Assembly: GCA_000952975.1 (NCBI GenBank) | Contig: LM997412.1 | Coordinates: forward strand, 992,001-1,056,000 | DNA length: 64,000 nucleotides | From: Peptoniphilus sp. ING2-D1G | GTDB taxonomy: Bacteria; Bacillota; Clostridia; Tissierellales; Peptoniphilaceae | Direction: 5' to 3' | Shown: positions 8,008 to 16,227 of the stretch, piece after piece | Numbering within the stretch: position 1 is the first letter of the stretch | How the letters are laid out: each line of letters begins with the position of its first letter | Position numbers and translations under genes: made by a program | The notes under the pieces: generated by a model | The model's database searches: none | What the model saw: only the letters and a program-made list of their open reading frames with translations | Told to the model about the DNA's origin: nothing

Positions 8008-8490
8008 TTATTCTCTTGCAGCAAGTTCTCTGTCAAAAATATAAAGACCGTTCCAAGATTCTCCGATTCTTTCAAGTCTTGTCAATATGCTTCTGAAAGT
8101 GTCTTCCTCTTCAATTTGCTCTTCTATAAACCATCCAAGGAATTCAAGAACTTCATAATTATTTTCATCTTGAGCTTGTTTGTACAAATCTCTAATTCTT
8201 TGAGAAACTACTTTTTCATGTTCGTAAGCTGCTTCAAAAACTTCCTTGAAATTTGCGTAATCATTCTTAGGCTTTTCAATTTCTGCATATTCAACTTTTT
8301 CGCCTATTTCAAACAAGAAATTGTAGAATTTCATTGCATGTTCATATTCTTCTTCAGCTTGTTTTGCCATAAAATGTGCAAATCCATCCATTTCTTGGTC
8401 TTTCATATGAGCTGCCATAGCAAGATAAATATATCCGCTTGAAAGTTCAAAGTTAAATTGATCGTTCATTTTTTTAATTAAATCACTCAT
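8008..8490 (-). CDS. ftn: Ferritin
   Basis: This 160-residue non-haem ferritin stores iron as a 24-subunit shell and oxidises Fe(II). All ferroxidase ligands line up with bacterial FtnA: Glu15, Glu48, His51, Glu92, Gln125 and Glu128. The start at 8490 follows AAAGGAGAATTTATA; an upstream in-frame start at 8556 would add 22 residues overlapping the preceding gene and is rejected. The upstream 90-residue gene of unknown function ends 13 bp before it, so the two may be co-transcribed. A terminator follows. Confidence 0.93.
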   Translation of the reverse strand: MSDLIKKMNDQFNFELSSGYIYLAMAAHMKDQEMDGFAHFMAKQAEEEYEHAMKFYNFLFEIGEKVEYAEIEKPKNDYANFKEVFEAAYEHEKVVSQRIRDLYKQAQDENNYEVLEFLGWFIEEQIEEEDTFRSILTRLERIGESWNGLYIFDRELAARE

Positions 8491-8503
8491 TATAAATTCT
8501 CCT

Positions 8504-8776
8504 TTACTTTGGTTCATATAACTCGTATATACCATAAATATCCAATCCCAACTCAACTAATTTTTTCACAACTTTTGGAATTTGATCCGTTGATATATTT
8601 AAGGTCATTCCGTTATATCTTAAAGTACCTTTGCCATAATATTCTGATTCAACCGTGTTGAAATTATCCAATAGAACATAGGTTACCTCATTCATGTTTC
8701 CAATAAGAAAGAAGATGTTGCGATCATCTCCTCTATCCAGAGTATTAAGTTGATTTATCAACAAGGTTCTAATCAT
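8504..8776 (-). CDS. Small protein of unknown function
   Basis: I do not recognise this 90-residue protein. The start at 8776 is chosen because AAGGAG lies nine bases upstream; a frame from 8818 exists but lacks a ribosome site. The sequence mixes hydrophobic strands (NIFFLIGNMNEVTYVLLDNF) with a helical C-terminal part (IPKVVKKLVELGLDIYGIYE), suggesting a compact alpha/beta cytosolic fold with no signal peptide or membrane segment. It contains no cysteine. It precedes ferritin in the same direction with a 13-bp gap and follows the large hydrolase gene, so a role with either is possible but unsupported. Confidence 0.65.
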   Translation of the reverse strand: MIRTLLINQLNTLDRGDDRNIFFLIGNMNEVTYVLLDNFNTVESEYYGKGTLRYNGMTLNISTDQIPKVVKKLVELGLDIYGIYELYEPK

Positions 8777-8837
8777 CGTTATCTTCTCCTTATATTTCAT
8801 CACTATATTAGTACCCATTAGATTTTTAAATAAACTA

Positions 8838-10940
8838 TTAATCTGAATATCCTATGTTATCTAAAATTATATTTCCATGCCCTTTTTCAAAATAAAAATC
8901 AATATACTTTATTTTGTTTAAGTCTATATTTCCATTTCTAAATTTTTCCATTGGAATTCTCACCGTTTGAAAGGATGATTTATAATCATATTTATCTGTG
9001 AATTTTTGCAATTTAAGATATTCGACTTTAACTTTTCCGTAAAAATCGGCAAAATCACTGGCATTAACAGTTGATTCATAGCCAAAGTCATCATATATTT
9101 TTATTTTTAAATCCAAACCGCTGAAGTTTTCCTGTCTGTCATCCACAAGTACATCAAACTGCAAATAATTTTTTGCCGGAAGTTTTTCTTCCATTACAAG
9201 TTCATAATTTGAACCTTTTTTATAACTCAAGTACAAACCTGTATTGCCTGTGTCCCTTCCACCTATGGAGACTTCCTCTTCACTTATAGATCTGAATCCG
9301 TCGAAGTTGACTCTTCCATATGTGAATTTACTCATATCGTAATCATCTTCAAAATCGCATATGCTTTCAAAGGTAGAATCTTCATATCTGGAATAATAAA
9401 TTGTGCTTGGCAAAGCATAATTCTTTAAATTTTTAAAAACTTCCCTGTCACCGTTTGTGTCGAAACTGCTTTTAAAAAAATTAAAAAGCAGCTTTGAAGT
9501 TAAATCCCTCTGGGAATTTTCATCTATTAAGGCACTTTTGTTTAAGAATAAATCATAGGGGGGTTCAGCATCCATCCCCCACAGTTCATTGAATTGTCCA
9601 TGATTTGCAAAGGCTATGTAAATAGCAGCTTTGAAATTATTCGCATCTTTATTAAGTATTGCTTTGTCATATAATTTCATTCCGCTAAATCCTGTTACGT
9701 CCCTATCATGAGTTCCATGTATCGCAAGAAAGTTCACTCCTGTCAATCTTATATCTTTACCGGAAGGATTGTATTGATCTACAGTAGGCGCAATACTTGC
9801 AACAGCCTTTATATTAAACCTGTACTTGCTCCTTCTTCCATTGTCCGGGTTGTAATTTAGCCTGTTTAATTCACTTGCGATTGCAACGGCTTCTCCACCT
9901 CTTGAATGACCAACTAAAGCCACTTTAGTTTCATCAAAAAGATTATAGTACTTTGAATTTTCATCGCTGTTTTTATTAAAAAGGTACTTCATGTTTTCAA
10001 GTAAAAGGACAGCTCTTGCATCATTTTCATTGCTAAGACCGAATTTTGAAAATCCGTTGAGCATGTTTTCATCTACAGTTACAAAGGCAATTCCTCTTCT
10101 TGCCAGATATTTGCCAAGATATTCGTATCCAAGATAGTTTTCAGTTGTAAATCTGTGATTGCCATGTATCATAAATACCACCGGACACTTATCTTCTCCT
10201 ATTGGGTACCAAACTCTTCCCCTTAAAGGTACATCACTTAAAGATCTATTAAAGTATTTATCTCTTACTTTCTTAGTTTTACCTCCGTATTTTACATACC
10301 TTAAAAGAGAAATGTTCTCTTCTCCTGAAGATTCATAATCAAAGTAATCTGAAGAATATTTTATTTTTGAGTCAAGAGTTTTTTTAGATGAATTGTCTAT
10401 GTTTAAATCTACAAGCTCCGTACTTTCCCCACTTGAAATCAAAAATTGAGCAGATAAACCAATTAACACTGTAGTCGGAATTAAAAATAGCAATGCCAAC
10501 TTTTTTTTATTCTTAACCACTGCTGATAAACTCTTGGCAAAGAGCATTATTACAAAAGCACATGCAAAGGCGACAATGTTTATCTCAATATCGCTCATAA
10601 AACTTTCATCTTCAAGATAATCAAAGACTTTATAAAAAATATAGTATAGTGCTATAAAAAATATTATATTCTTCGCTCTCATTCTTTGTATTATTTCAAC
10701 TATATGCTTGAGCAGATATACAATTATGTTTAATAAAATAAAATGTAACATAGTTAATACTGTAATAACTAAAATTTTATTAAATCCTCTATCGGATATA
10801 TAGTAAAAATATTTTATAGCAATTAAAAATGATATTATTAAAATAATTAAATTATCTGAATAGGTCCTTTTGCCAAATATATTAAAGGCTATATTTTTAA
10901 TCTTCCCTTGTATTTTAATTAAAAAATTTTTAAATCTCAT
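8838..10940 (-). CDS. Membrane-anchored alpha/beta hydrolase with C-terminal beta domain
   Basis: This 700-residue protein has about five hydrophobic segments in residues 28-175, then an alpha/beta-hydrolase domain. The catalytic set is readable: a strand-turn VVFMIHGNH near 254-262, the nucleophile elbow GHSRGGEA with Ser346, an acid near Asp412/Asp414 (GTHDRD) and His447 (FANHGQ). The last 200 residues are rich in beta strands and end in a segment like a carbohydrate-binding jelly roll (FYFEKGHGNIILDNIGY). This suggests an extracellular, cell-surface esterase or lipase-like enzyme, but the substrate is unknown. It lies 34 bp after ricT, separated from it by a hairpin. Confidence 0.7.
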   Translation of the reverse strand: MRFKNFLIKIQGKIKNIAFNIFGKRTYSDNLIILIISFLIAIKYFYYISDRGFNKILVITVLTMLHFILLNIIVYLLKHIVEIIQRMRAKNIIFFIALYYIFYKVFDYLEDESFMSDIEINIVAFACAFVIMLFAKSLSAVVKNKKKLALLFLIPTTVLIGLSAQFLISSGESTELVDLNIDNSSKKTLDSKIKYSSDYFDYESSGEENISLLRYVKYGGKTKKVRDKYFNRSLSDVPLRGRVWYPIGEDKCPVVFMIHGNHRFTTENYLGYEYLGKYLARRGIAFVTVDENMLNGFSKFGLSNENDARAVLLLENMKYLFNKNSDENSKYYNLFDETKVALVGHSRGGEAVAIASELNRLNYNPDNGRRSKYRFNIKAVASIAPTVDQYNPSGKDIRLTGVNFLAIHGTHDRDVTGFSGMKLYDKAILNKDANNFKAAIYIAFANHGQFNELWGMDAEPPYDLFLNKSALIDENSQRDLTSKLLFNFFKSSFDTNGDREVFKNLKNYALPSTIYYSRYEDSTFESICDFEDDYDMSKFTYGRVNFDGFRSISEEEVSIGGRDTGNTGLYLSYKKGSNYELVMEEKLPAKNYLQFDVLVDDRQENFSGLDLKIKIYDDFGYESTVNASDFADFYGKVKVEYLKLQKFTDKYDYKSSFQTVRIPMEKFRNGNIDLNKIKYIDFYFEKGHGNIILDNIGYSD

Positions 10941-10947
10941 AATTAAA

Positions 10948-10972
10948 GGTGAAAAGCGCGCTACTTTTCACC
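10948..10972 (-). terminator. Hairpin after ricT
   Basis: GGTGAAAAG (10948-10956) pairs with CTTTTCACC (10964-10972) around a 7-nt loop. The minus-strand exit sequence is only modestly U-rich (TTTAATT), so termination may be partial. Confidence 0.5.
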
Positions 10973-10974
10973 AA

Positions 10975-11868
10975 TCACTCCCCTTCAAGTTGTTTCAATT
11001 CATCCATTGTGACCTCTTCGTCTTTAAGCTCTGATTTCAACTCTTCAAAGGTTCTATTAAATTTATGGGTCCTTTTAATTTCATCTAAATTATAGTAAAA
11101 ATATTCTGAATCATTTTCCTTCGTACGTATGATCTTGACCATTTCTTGGATTGTGTAGGTTGATACTACAGTTCCACGTCCATCTTCGGTATCAACTATT
11201 TCTCCCACTCTGGGCATTCTCTTAAGAACACTTTCATATCCGTCTTGTTCATATTTTAAACAACACATAAGTCGACCGCAAACACCAGATATCTTCGTGG
11301 GATTTAACGACAATCCTTGATCTTTTGCCATTTTTATTGATACAGGGCTAAAGGAATTCAAAAAGGAAGAACAGCATGTCTCTCTTCCGCAACATCCCAG
11401 TCCTCCAATTACTTTTGCTTCATCTCTTACTCCGATTTGCCTAAGTTCTATTCTGGTTTTGAATATGGATGCCAAAACTCTTACCAGCTCTCTGAAATCT
11501 ATCCTTCCCTCGGCAGTGAAATAGAAAAGCAATTTAGAATTGTCAAAGGTGTATTCAGCACCTATTAACTTCATGGCAAGATTGTGTTTTACGCATTCTC
11601 TTTCACATATTATCAACGCTTCTCTGGCTTTATTTCTATTGTCTATATTTTTTTCTTCATCTTCTTTTGTAGCAATTTTTATTACAGGTTTTAGTTCCGT
11701 TGCTATTTCACTTTCTTCAAGTTTCTTTTTTAGAACGACGGTACCGAATTCTTGACCTCTAACAGTTTCTACAATTACATTGTAATCTTTCTGTATATCT
11801 AAAGTTAAGGGGTCGAAATAATAAATCTTCTTCGATTTCTTAAATCTAACTCCAACAACATCTATCAT
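10975..11868 (-). CDS. ricT: PSP1-domain protein RicT (YaaT)
   Basis: RicT is part of the Ric (Y) complex that in Bacillus helps RNase Y mature mRNAs and binds Fe-S clusters. The PSP1 domain is complete in this 297-residue protein and the family's cysteines are present: Cys159, 160, 165, 166 and then 197, 202, 203 (GGLGCCGRETCC and SGVCGRLMCC). The C-terminal tail is acidic. Its start overlaps the end of holB by 4 bp, and the tmk-yaaQ-holB-yaaT order matches Bacillus. The other Ric partners (YlbF, YmcA) are not in the window. Confidence 0.9.
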   Translation of the reverse strand: MIDVVGVRFKKSKKIYYFDPLTLDIQKDYNVIVETVRGQEFGTVVLKKKLEESEIATELKPVIKIATKEDEEKNIDNRNKAREALIICERECVKHNLAMKLIGAEYTFDNSKLLFYFTAEGRIDFRELVRVLASIFKTRIELRQIGVRDEAKVIGGLGCCGRETCCSSFLNSFSPVSIKMAKDQGLSLNPTKISGVCGRLMCCLKYEQDGYESVLKRMPRVGEIVDTEDGRGTVVSTYTIQEMVKIIRTKENDSEYFYYNLDEIKRTHKFNRTFEELKSELKDEEVTMDELKQLEGE

Positions 11869-12812
11869 CTAATTCCTCCGATATTTATCAGTAATTCTTC
11901 AATTGCAAGATTAAAATTTGTATTTTCCTTTATCAGTTTTTTGGTGAGCAACAAATCATTTGAAATTTCAACAGCTCTTTTTGCAGAAATAGACTGTTTT
12001 TCTAAAAAAGCTTTTTTATCAATATTTATCAGATATTTTTCCCTAATGTTTTCATCTCTGTAAATGACAACATCTCTTAAAAAAGAATCGAAAAATACAA
12101 AAATTTCCTTTAAATTATCTATATTGTTTTTAAAAAAATCCATATCTCTAAAGGGATAGTTTCCCACGTTTATCAATCTGTCAAGAACTTCTATACTCTT
12201 GTCTCTGAGCATTAAATAGTGAGGATCCCTTGCAAATCTCAAGGCCCTTTTTACAGATCCGGCAGAAATTCTTGAAAATAAATCCGCATTTTTTTCACTT
12301 ATGGATTCTCTTCTCATCAAAAAATTCTTCAGTTCGTCTCTATCTATATCTCTGAATTTTACCACTCTGCTTCTTGAAATTATAGTTGGTAAAATATTTT
12401 CCGTTGAACTGGAAATTAATATTATCTTCAAAAAATTTTCAGGTTCTTCCAACATTTTGAGCATGGAATTTTGTGCACTTATGGTTACCTTTTCAATTCC
12501 GTCAATAATGAAAACTTTATACTTGGAATTAAAGGGTGTCAATTTCGAGTCAATAATTAACTCTTCAATTTGAGATTTTTTTATAGAGTCTTCACTTCTT
12601 ACAATTTTAAGATCTTCATGTTCATAATCTTCTCTATAAATTATATCCTTTCTCTCAGGCTCCAGTATCCTTGAAGCAAATGCCTTAGCCGCTGTAAATT
12701 TTCCTACACCTTCACTTCCCGTAAAAAGATAGGTGTGGTTTATCTCGCCTGAAAGCAAATTGTTTTCAAGTTCTTTAAGTACTTCCCGATTTCCTACAAA
12801 ATCTATTAACAT
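11865..12812 (-). CDS. holB: DNA polymerase III delta' subunit
   Basis: The delta' subunit is part of the clamp loader that places the sliding clamp on primed DNA. The 315-residue protein has a Walker A-like loop (GSEGVGKFT, residues 32-40), an SRC-like arginine-finger region replaced by IISRSRVVKF and the usual AAA+ segment LKMLEEPENFLKIILISSS. The family's zinc-binding cysteines seen in E. coli delta' are absent, which is common in Firmicutes. It starts right at the end of the second YaaQ-like gene and overlaps ricT by 4 bp, so it is in the same operon. Confidence 0.88.
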   Translation of the reverse strand: MLIDFVGNREVLKELENNLLSGEINHTYLFTGSEGVGKFTAAKAFASRILEPERKDIIYREDYEHEDLKIVRSEDSIKKSQIEELIIDSKLTPFNSKYKVFIIDGIEKVTISAQNSMLKMLEEPENFLKIILISSSTENILPTIISRSRVVKFRDIDRDELKNFLMRRESISEKNADLFSRISAGSVKRALRFARDPHYLMLRDKSIEVLDRLINVGNYPFRDMDFFKNNIDNLKEIFVFFDSFLRDVVIYRDENIREKYLINIDKKAFLEKQSISAKRAVEISNDLLLTKKLIKENTNFNLAIEELLINIGGIR

Positions 12813-13096
12813 TATATTCTTAGACTTTCTTCGACATCTATTACGAATACAGTTGCACCCGAAACATTGAAATTTCCCATTTCATTATGCTGTTCCTCAG
12901 TTTCTGTAACTTCTTCAAATATGCTGTTTATTTTTTGTAATTTATCTTCTTCGCATCCAAGTAACAAAGTCGAGTTACCACTTTTGAAAAATCCACCGGA
13001 TGTAGAAATTTTTGTAACATAAATTTCTTCGTCCTGGAACCTGTTTATCAATTCATCAATAAATTTATCTTGAACAATTGCTATTATCATTTTCAT
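12812..13096 (-). CDS. Second YaaQ/DarA-like c-di-AMP receptor paralogue
   Basis: This 94-residue protein is a PII-like member of the DarA/PstA family. It shares with its upstream neighbour the N-terminal strand (IIAIVQD), the ligand loop VTKISTSGGFFKSGNSTLLLG and the C-terminal GATVFVIDVE strand. It is shorter than DarA, mainly in the central B-loop region, so it may bind c-di-AMP differently or form mixed trimers. It lies between darA and holB, where Bacillus has yaaR. Spacing of 10 bp from darA indicates a common transcript. Confidence 0.82.
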   Translation of the reverse strand: MKMIIAIVQDKFIDELINRFQDEEIYVTKISTSGGFFKSGNSTLLLGCEEDKLQKINSIFEEVTETEEQHNEMGNFNVSGATVFVIDVEESLRI

Positions 13097-13106
13097 AGAA
13101 TCTCAC

Positions 13107-13433
13107 CTAATATCTCTTAAATTTCTCAACATTTATAACAAAAGCGCTTGCTCCCCCAACCTTTACTTGAATAGGGGTTGGTATCATAGCTTGTCCGGGA
13201 ATATTTATAGTTTGAATTGTCTTGGTCACTTCCCTTGTCTTGCAATTATTTTTGATTATATTTAGATAAGTCTCCACATCTTCATCATTTACGCCTGATA
13301 ATAAAGTTGAATTACCACTTTTTAAAAAGCCTCCCGTACTGCTAATCTTCGTTACTCTGAAACCAACCTTGGTTATTTCTTCCACAAGGTTGTCAGAGTC
13401 TACATCCTGTACTATAGACACTATCAGTTTCAT
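13107..13433 (-). CDS. darA: Cyclic-di-AMP receptor DarA (PstA, YaaQ)
   Basis: DarA is a trimeric PII-like signal protein that binds c-di-AMP; its downstream targets are still unclear. At 108 residues it matches the family length. The phosphate/adenine-binding segment FRVTKISSTGGFLKSGNST is conserved, and the C-terminus has the VKVGGASAFVINVE strand. It overlaps the tmk stop by 4 bp, the same neighbour as in Bacillus. A shorter paralogue follows it. Confidence 0.9.
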   Translation of the reverse strand: MKLIVSIVQDVDSDNLVEEITKVGFRVTKISSTGGFLKSGNSTLLSGVNDEDVETYLNIIKNNCKTREVTKTIQTINIPGQAMIPTPIQVKVGGASAFVINVEKFKRY

Positions 13434-14047
13434 CTGTTAACCTCCAGCTTCTCATATAATATATTCAGACAAGAGTTTAGAACATCTTCCTTAGGCATGG
13501 AGGCATCTATCAAAGTGTATTCTTCCGCCCTTGAAAGTTCCTCATATCCCTTCTTTACTCTCATGTGAAAATCAAGACCGCTCATTTCTATTCTGTCTGC
13601 ATCTTCCCCCAGCTTTCTTTTATAGGTTAATTTTTCCCCTGTGATAAATAAAAAAGTTATGTCCGGTTTTAAACCTGCTGTGGCAAATTCATTTATATCT
13701 TTTATGTCTTCGAGCTCCAATCCTCTTCCGTATCCCTGGTAAACCAAAGACGAAATAACAAACCTCTCACATAGCACGATTTTGCCCTCTTTCAACGCAG
13801 GCGCTATTTTTTCCTCAACATGTTGAGCTCTCGATGCCGCATAAAGCAGCGCCTCCGCCCTGGCAGACATATTTTTGTTGTTCTTGTCTAAAATAACATC
13901 CCTTATCTTTTCGGAAATCTCCGTGCCTCCAGGTTCTCTGGTTTTAATAATATCATATTTGTCCTTGAGTGCCTCGTAAATAGCAGTAGCAATCGTGGAC
14001 TTCCCACACCCGTCCGGTCCTTCAAAGGCTATAAAAATCCCTTTCAT
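13430..14047 (-). CDS. tmk: Thymidylate kinase
   Basis: This enzyme phosphorylates dTMP to dTDP. The 205-residue protein shows the P-loop GPDGCGKST (residues 10-18), the KTREPGGTE substrate motif, and the ERFVISSLVYQG motif corresponding to the conserved DR(Y/F)xxS region with E in place of D. The lid region is short. It overlaps both the upstream decarboxylase gene and the downstream darA gene by 4 bp, so all are translationally coupled in the operon. Confidence 0.93.
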   Translation of the reverse strand: MKGIFIAFEGPDGCGKSTIATAIYEALKDKYDIIKTREPGGTEISEKIRDVILDKNNKNMSARAEALLYAASRAQHVEEKIAPALKEGKIVLCERFVISSLVYQGYGRGLELEDIKDINEFATAGLKPDITFLFITGEKLTYKRKLGEDADRIEMSGLDFHMRVKKGYEELSRAEEYTLIDASMPKEDVLNSCLNILYEKLEVNR

Positions 14048-15405
14048 TTCAATACCTCAACTTGATTTTCTTCAATACCGGACACATCCAGACCAGCACT
14101 CAAACACTCTTCAACGGTTTCTACAACATCCTTTGTAAATAATTCTCCCGGTACTATTATCGGTGTACCAGGCGGATAAGCATAGATGAAATCCCCCGAA
14201 ATTCTTCCAATAGAATTTTTTAAATCTACATAGCTATGTTCTCTAAAATAAGATTCTCTTATTTTTTCAATTTTTTTAGGAATCTCAATAGAAATATGTC
14301 TTTTATATATGCCTTTGTCACTCTTCTCAATGTCCCTCATCGCATCTCTAAGCCTTATAAAATCTTCATAATCGTTGCAGACTGAACTAAGAGCAAGGGC
14401 ATAATATAAATCGCCCATTTCTAATCTTATATTATACCTTAAAATTAATTCTTTCACAATGTTATAGCCCATTCGTCCCTTAATCGAAAAAAGTATTTTA
14501 GTTCTGTCGACACAACCGATGGTTTTGTCAATCTCATCTCCGGTAAAAATCTTTATTCCCTCAACATCCCTAAAAAGATTGTCTATATACTCCAAATTTC
14601 TATCTAAAATCTCCTTGCCTCTCTCGAGCATATAGTTAACTCCATATTCAGAAGATAGCATGAGCAAGTAGGAAGGAGAAGTAGTTAAAAACAATTTCAT
14701 CGCCTTTAATACTTTCTTTGTATCAACATCGACATTAAAGTGTAAAATTGCCGATTGTGTAAGGCTGGGTAAAGTTTTATGTGTTGAGTGTATAATTGCA
14801 TCTGCATAATTAACCGCCGAAAAATCTTCGTACCTGGAAAACTTCAAGTGAGCCCCATGGGCTTCATCTACTATCAAGTACGCTCCATATTTATGAGTTA
14901 TTTCAGACAATTTCTTTAAATTTAAACATACTCCGAAATAATTTGGACTTGTAACAAGCACAGCTTTAACTTTATTGTCTTTAAGCGTATTTTCAAAAAG
15001 ATCCGGATCAATTCCTGTAAATAAGTTATTTTCAACATTTAAATTCGGATTTATATAAATAGGATCTAAATCATTTAATATAAGAGAGTTGTACACCGCA
15101 ATATGCGAATTTCTCTGAATAAGCACCCTATCTTCGGGCTGTGTCAAAACTTTCATAGCTATTTGGATTGCTCCCGTAGAGCCGTTGGGAATGTAAAAAC
15201 TTTTATTCACACCATAGGCTTTAGATATTTCCTGTTGAGATTTCAATATAACATCTGTGGGATGTAACAATTTATCGGAGCCCAATGTCTCTGTTACATC
15301 ATAACTGTAGTCAAAGTCAAAAATCTCTTTAGACTTATGTCCGGGCATTGAAAAACTGATCTCATCTTTAACATTTTTAAGACCGTTGTAAATATATCTA
15401 TTCAT
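14044..15405 (-). CDS. PLP-dependent Orn/Lys/Arg decarboxylase (SpeA/YaaO-like)
   Basis: This 453-residue fold-type I PLP enzyme belongs to the Orn/Lys/Arg decarboxylase family, which makes polyamine precursors. The cofactor lysine is Lys211 (HSTHKTLPS, numbering from 15408), the pyridine-nitrogen aspartate is Asp181 in DEAHGAH, and the N-terminal MPGHK and C-terminal YPPGTP motifs are present. Two ATGs occur in tandem; the second (15405) has better spacing from GGAGG. It heads the tmk-darA-holB-ricT operon, as yaaO does in Bacillus. Whether arginine, lysine or ornithine is used cannot be read from the sequence. Confidence 0.87.
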   Translation of the reverse strand: MNRYIYNGLKNVKDEISFSMPGHKSKEIFDFDYSYDVTETLGSDKLLHPTDVILKSQQEISKAYGVNKSFYIPNGSTGAIQIAMKVLTQPEDRVLIQRNSHIAVYNSLILNDLDPIYINPNLNVENNLFTGIDPDLFENTLKDNKVKAVLVTSPNYFGVCLNLKKLSEITHKYGAYLIVDEAHGAHLKFSRYEDFSAVNYADAIIHSTHKTLPSLTQSAILHFNVDVDTKKVLKAMKLFLTTSPSYLLMLSSEYGVNYMLERGKEILDRNLEYIDNLFRDVEGIKIFTGDEIDKTIGCVDRTKILFSIKGRMGYNIVKELILRYNIRLEMGDLYYALALSSVCNDYEDFIRLRDAMRDIEKSDKGIYKRHISIEIPKKIEKIRESYFREHSYVDLKNSIGRISGDFIYAYPPGTPIIVPGELFTKDVVETVEECLSAGLDVSGIEENQVEVLK

Positions 15406-15675
15406 CATTTCCCTCCAAAATATATTGTATCCTTCAGAATATATTTAAAAAGTTGAGAATCCTTATAATCTTATTTTAAATTTAAGCTCTATTGTATCTT
15501 CTAATTAAAAGAATTCTTCGTTCTTAATTATAACACTTAATGCTTAACCCTCCTTATAATATTTCAAAAACTTTAATTTTCCTATAATAATATACTATGC
15601 AGTTAAATTGTAAAATCAAATTGTTTGAAATTTTCCGCTCTTTAGAATAAGATAAATATAATAAAGGAGGTAATT

Positions 15676-16017
15676 ATGGAAAAGAAAATATTATTTTATG
15701 GAATGACAAAGGAAAAAATGTGTTTTAATCATATACTTCTAAATGCTTTAGATTTATCGGAAGCAGGATTTGAAGTGAAAATTATTTTTGAAGGTGGATC
15801 CGTAACATTAGTTGAAAACTTTGAAAAAGAAAATACAGGCCCCTATAAAAAAGTTAAAGAAAAAGGCCTCATCGCAGGAATCTGCTTTGCCTGTTCAAAG
15901 GCTTTGGGCGTTTTAGAAGCAAATGAAAAATCAGGGCTTCCTCTATTAAATGACATGATGGGTCACGCAGGCATTAAAAAATACGCAGAAGAAGGCTACG
16001 AAATTATAAGCATGTAA
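15676..16017 (+). CDS. DsrE-like small cysteine protein
   Basis: This 113-residue cytosolic protein resembles the DsrE/DsrF-like family of sulfur-relay and related proteins. It has an N-terminal Rossmann-like strand (KILFYGMTKEKMCFNHILL), the KIIFEGGSVTLV strand and a cysteine pair (Cys70 and Cys73, GICFACSKA) at the position where relatives carry catalytic cysteines; Cys16 is a third. A near-perfect ribosome site (AAAGGAGG) precedes the ATG. It stands alone on the plus strand between two minus-strand operons. A sulfur-transfer function is inference from fold only. The 270 bp upstream hold promoters for both directions and no other gene. Confidence 0.68.
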   Translation: MEKKILFYGMTKEKMCFNHILLNALDLSEAGFEVKIIFEGGSVTLVENFEKENTGPYKKVKEKGLIAGICFACSKALGVLEANEKSGLPLLNDMMGHAGIKKYAEEGYEIISM

Positions 16018-16082
16018 ATATTATCAAAACATTAAAGGAGAAAATTCATAGTTTTATAATGCAAGGGACAAATTTATATATT

Positions 16083-16130
16083 AAAATACCTTCTGATTAA
16101 AGAATAATAAATTAATCAGAAGGTATTTTA
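16083..16130. terminator. Strong bidirectional terminator
   Basis: AAATACCTTCTGATTAA and its exact complement (16084-16100 and 16112-16128) form a 17-bp stem with A/T-rich flanks on both sides. It can end the plus-strand DsrE-like gene and the minus-strand cit operon. Confidence 0.75.
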
Positions 16131-16201
16131 TATTTAAGAAAAACAAAAAATCAATAAACTCAAAATTAGTAAGCAGTTATTATAAAATTTATATCTGCAA
16201 T

Positions 16202-16221
16202 TCACCGAAAATGTTCGGTGA
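16202..16221 (-). terminator. Hairpin just after citF
   Basis: TCACCGAA and TTCGGTGA form an 8-bp stem with a 4-nt loop 7 bp after the citF stop. No U tract follows on the minus strand, so it may protect the 3' end rather than terminate. Confidence 0.4.
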
Positions 16222-16227
16222 TAAAAT

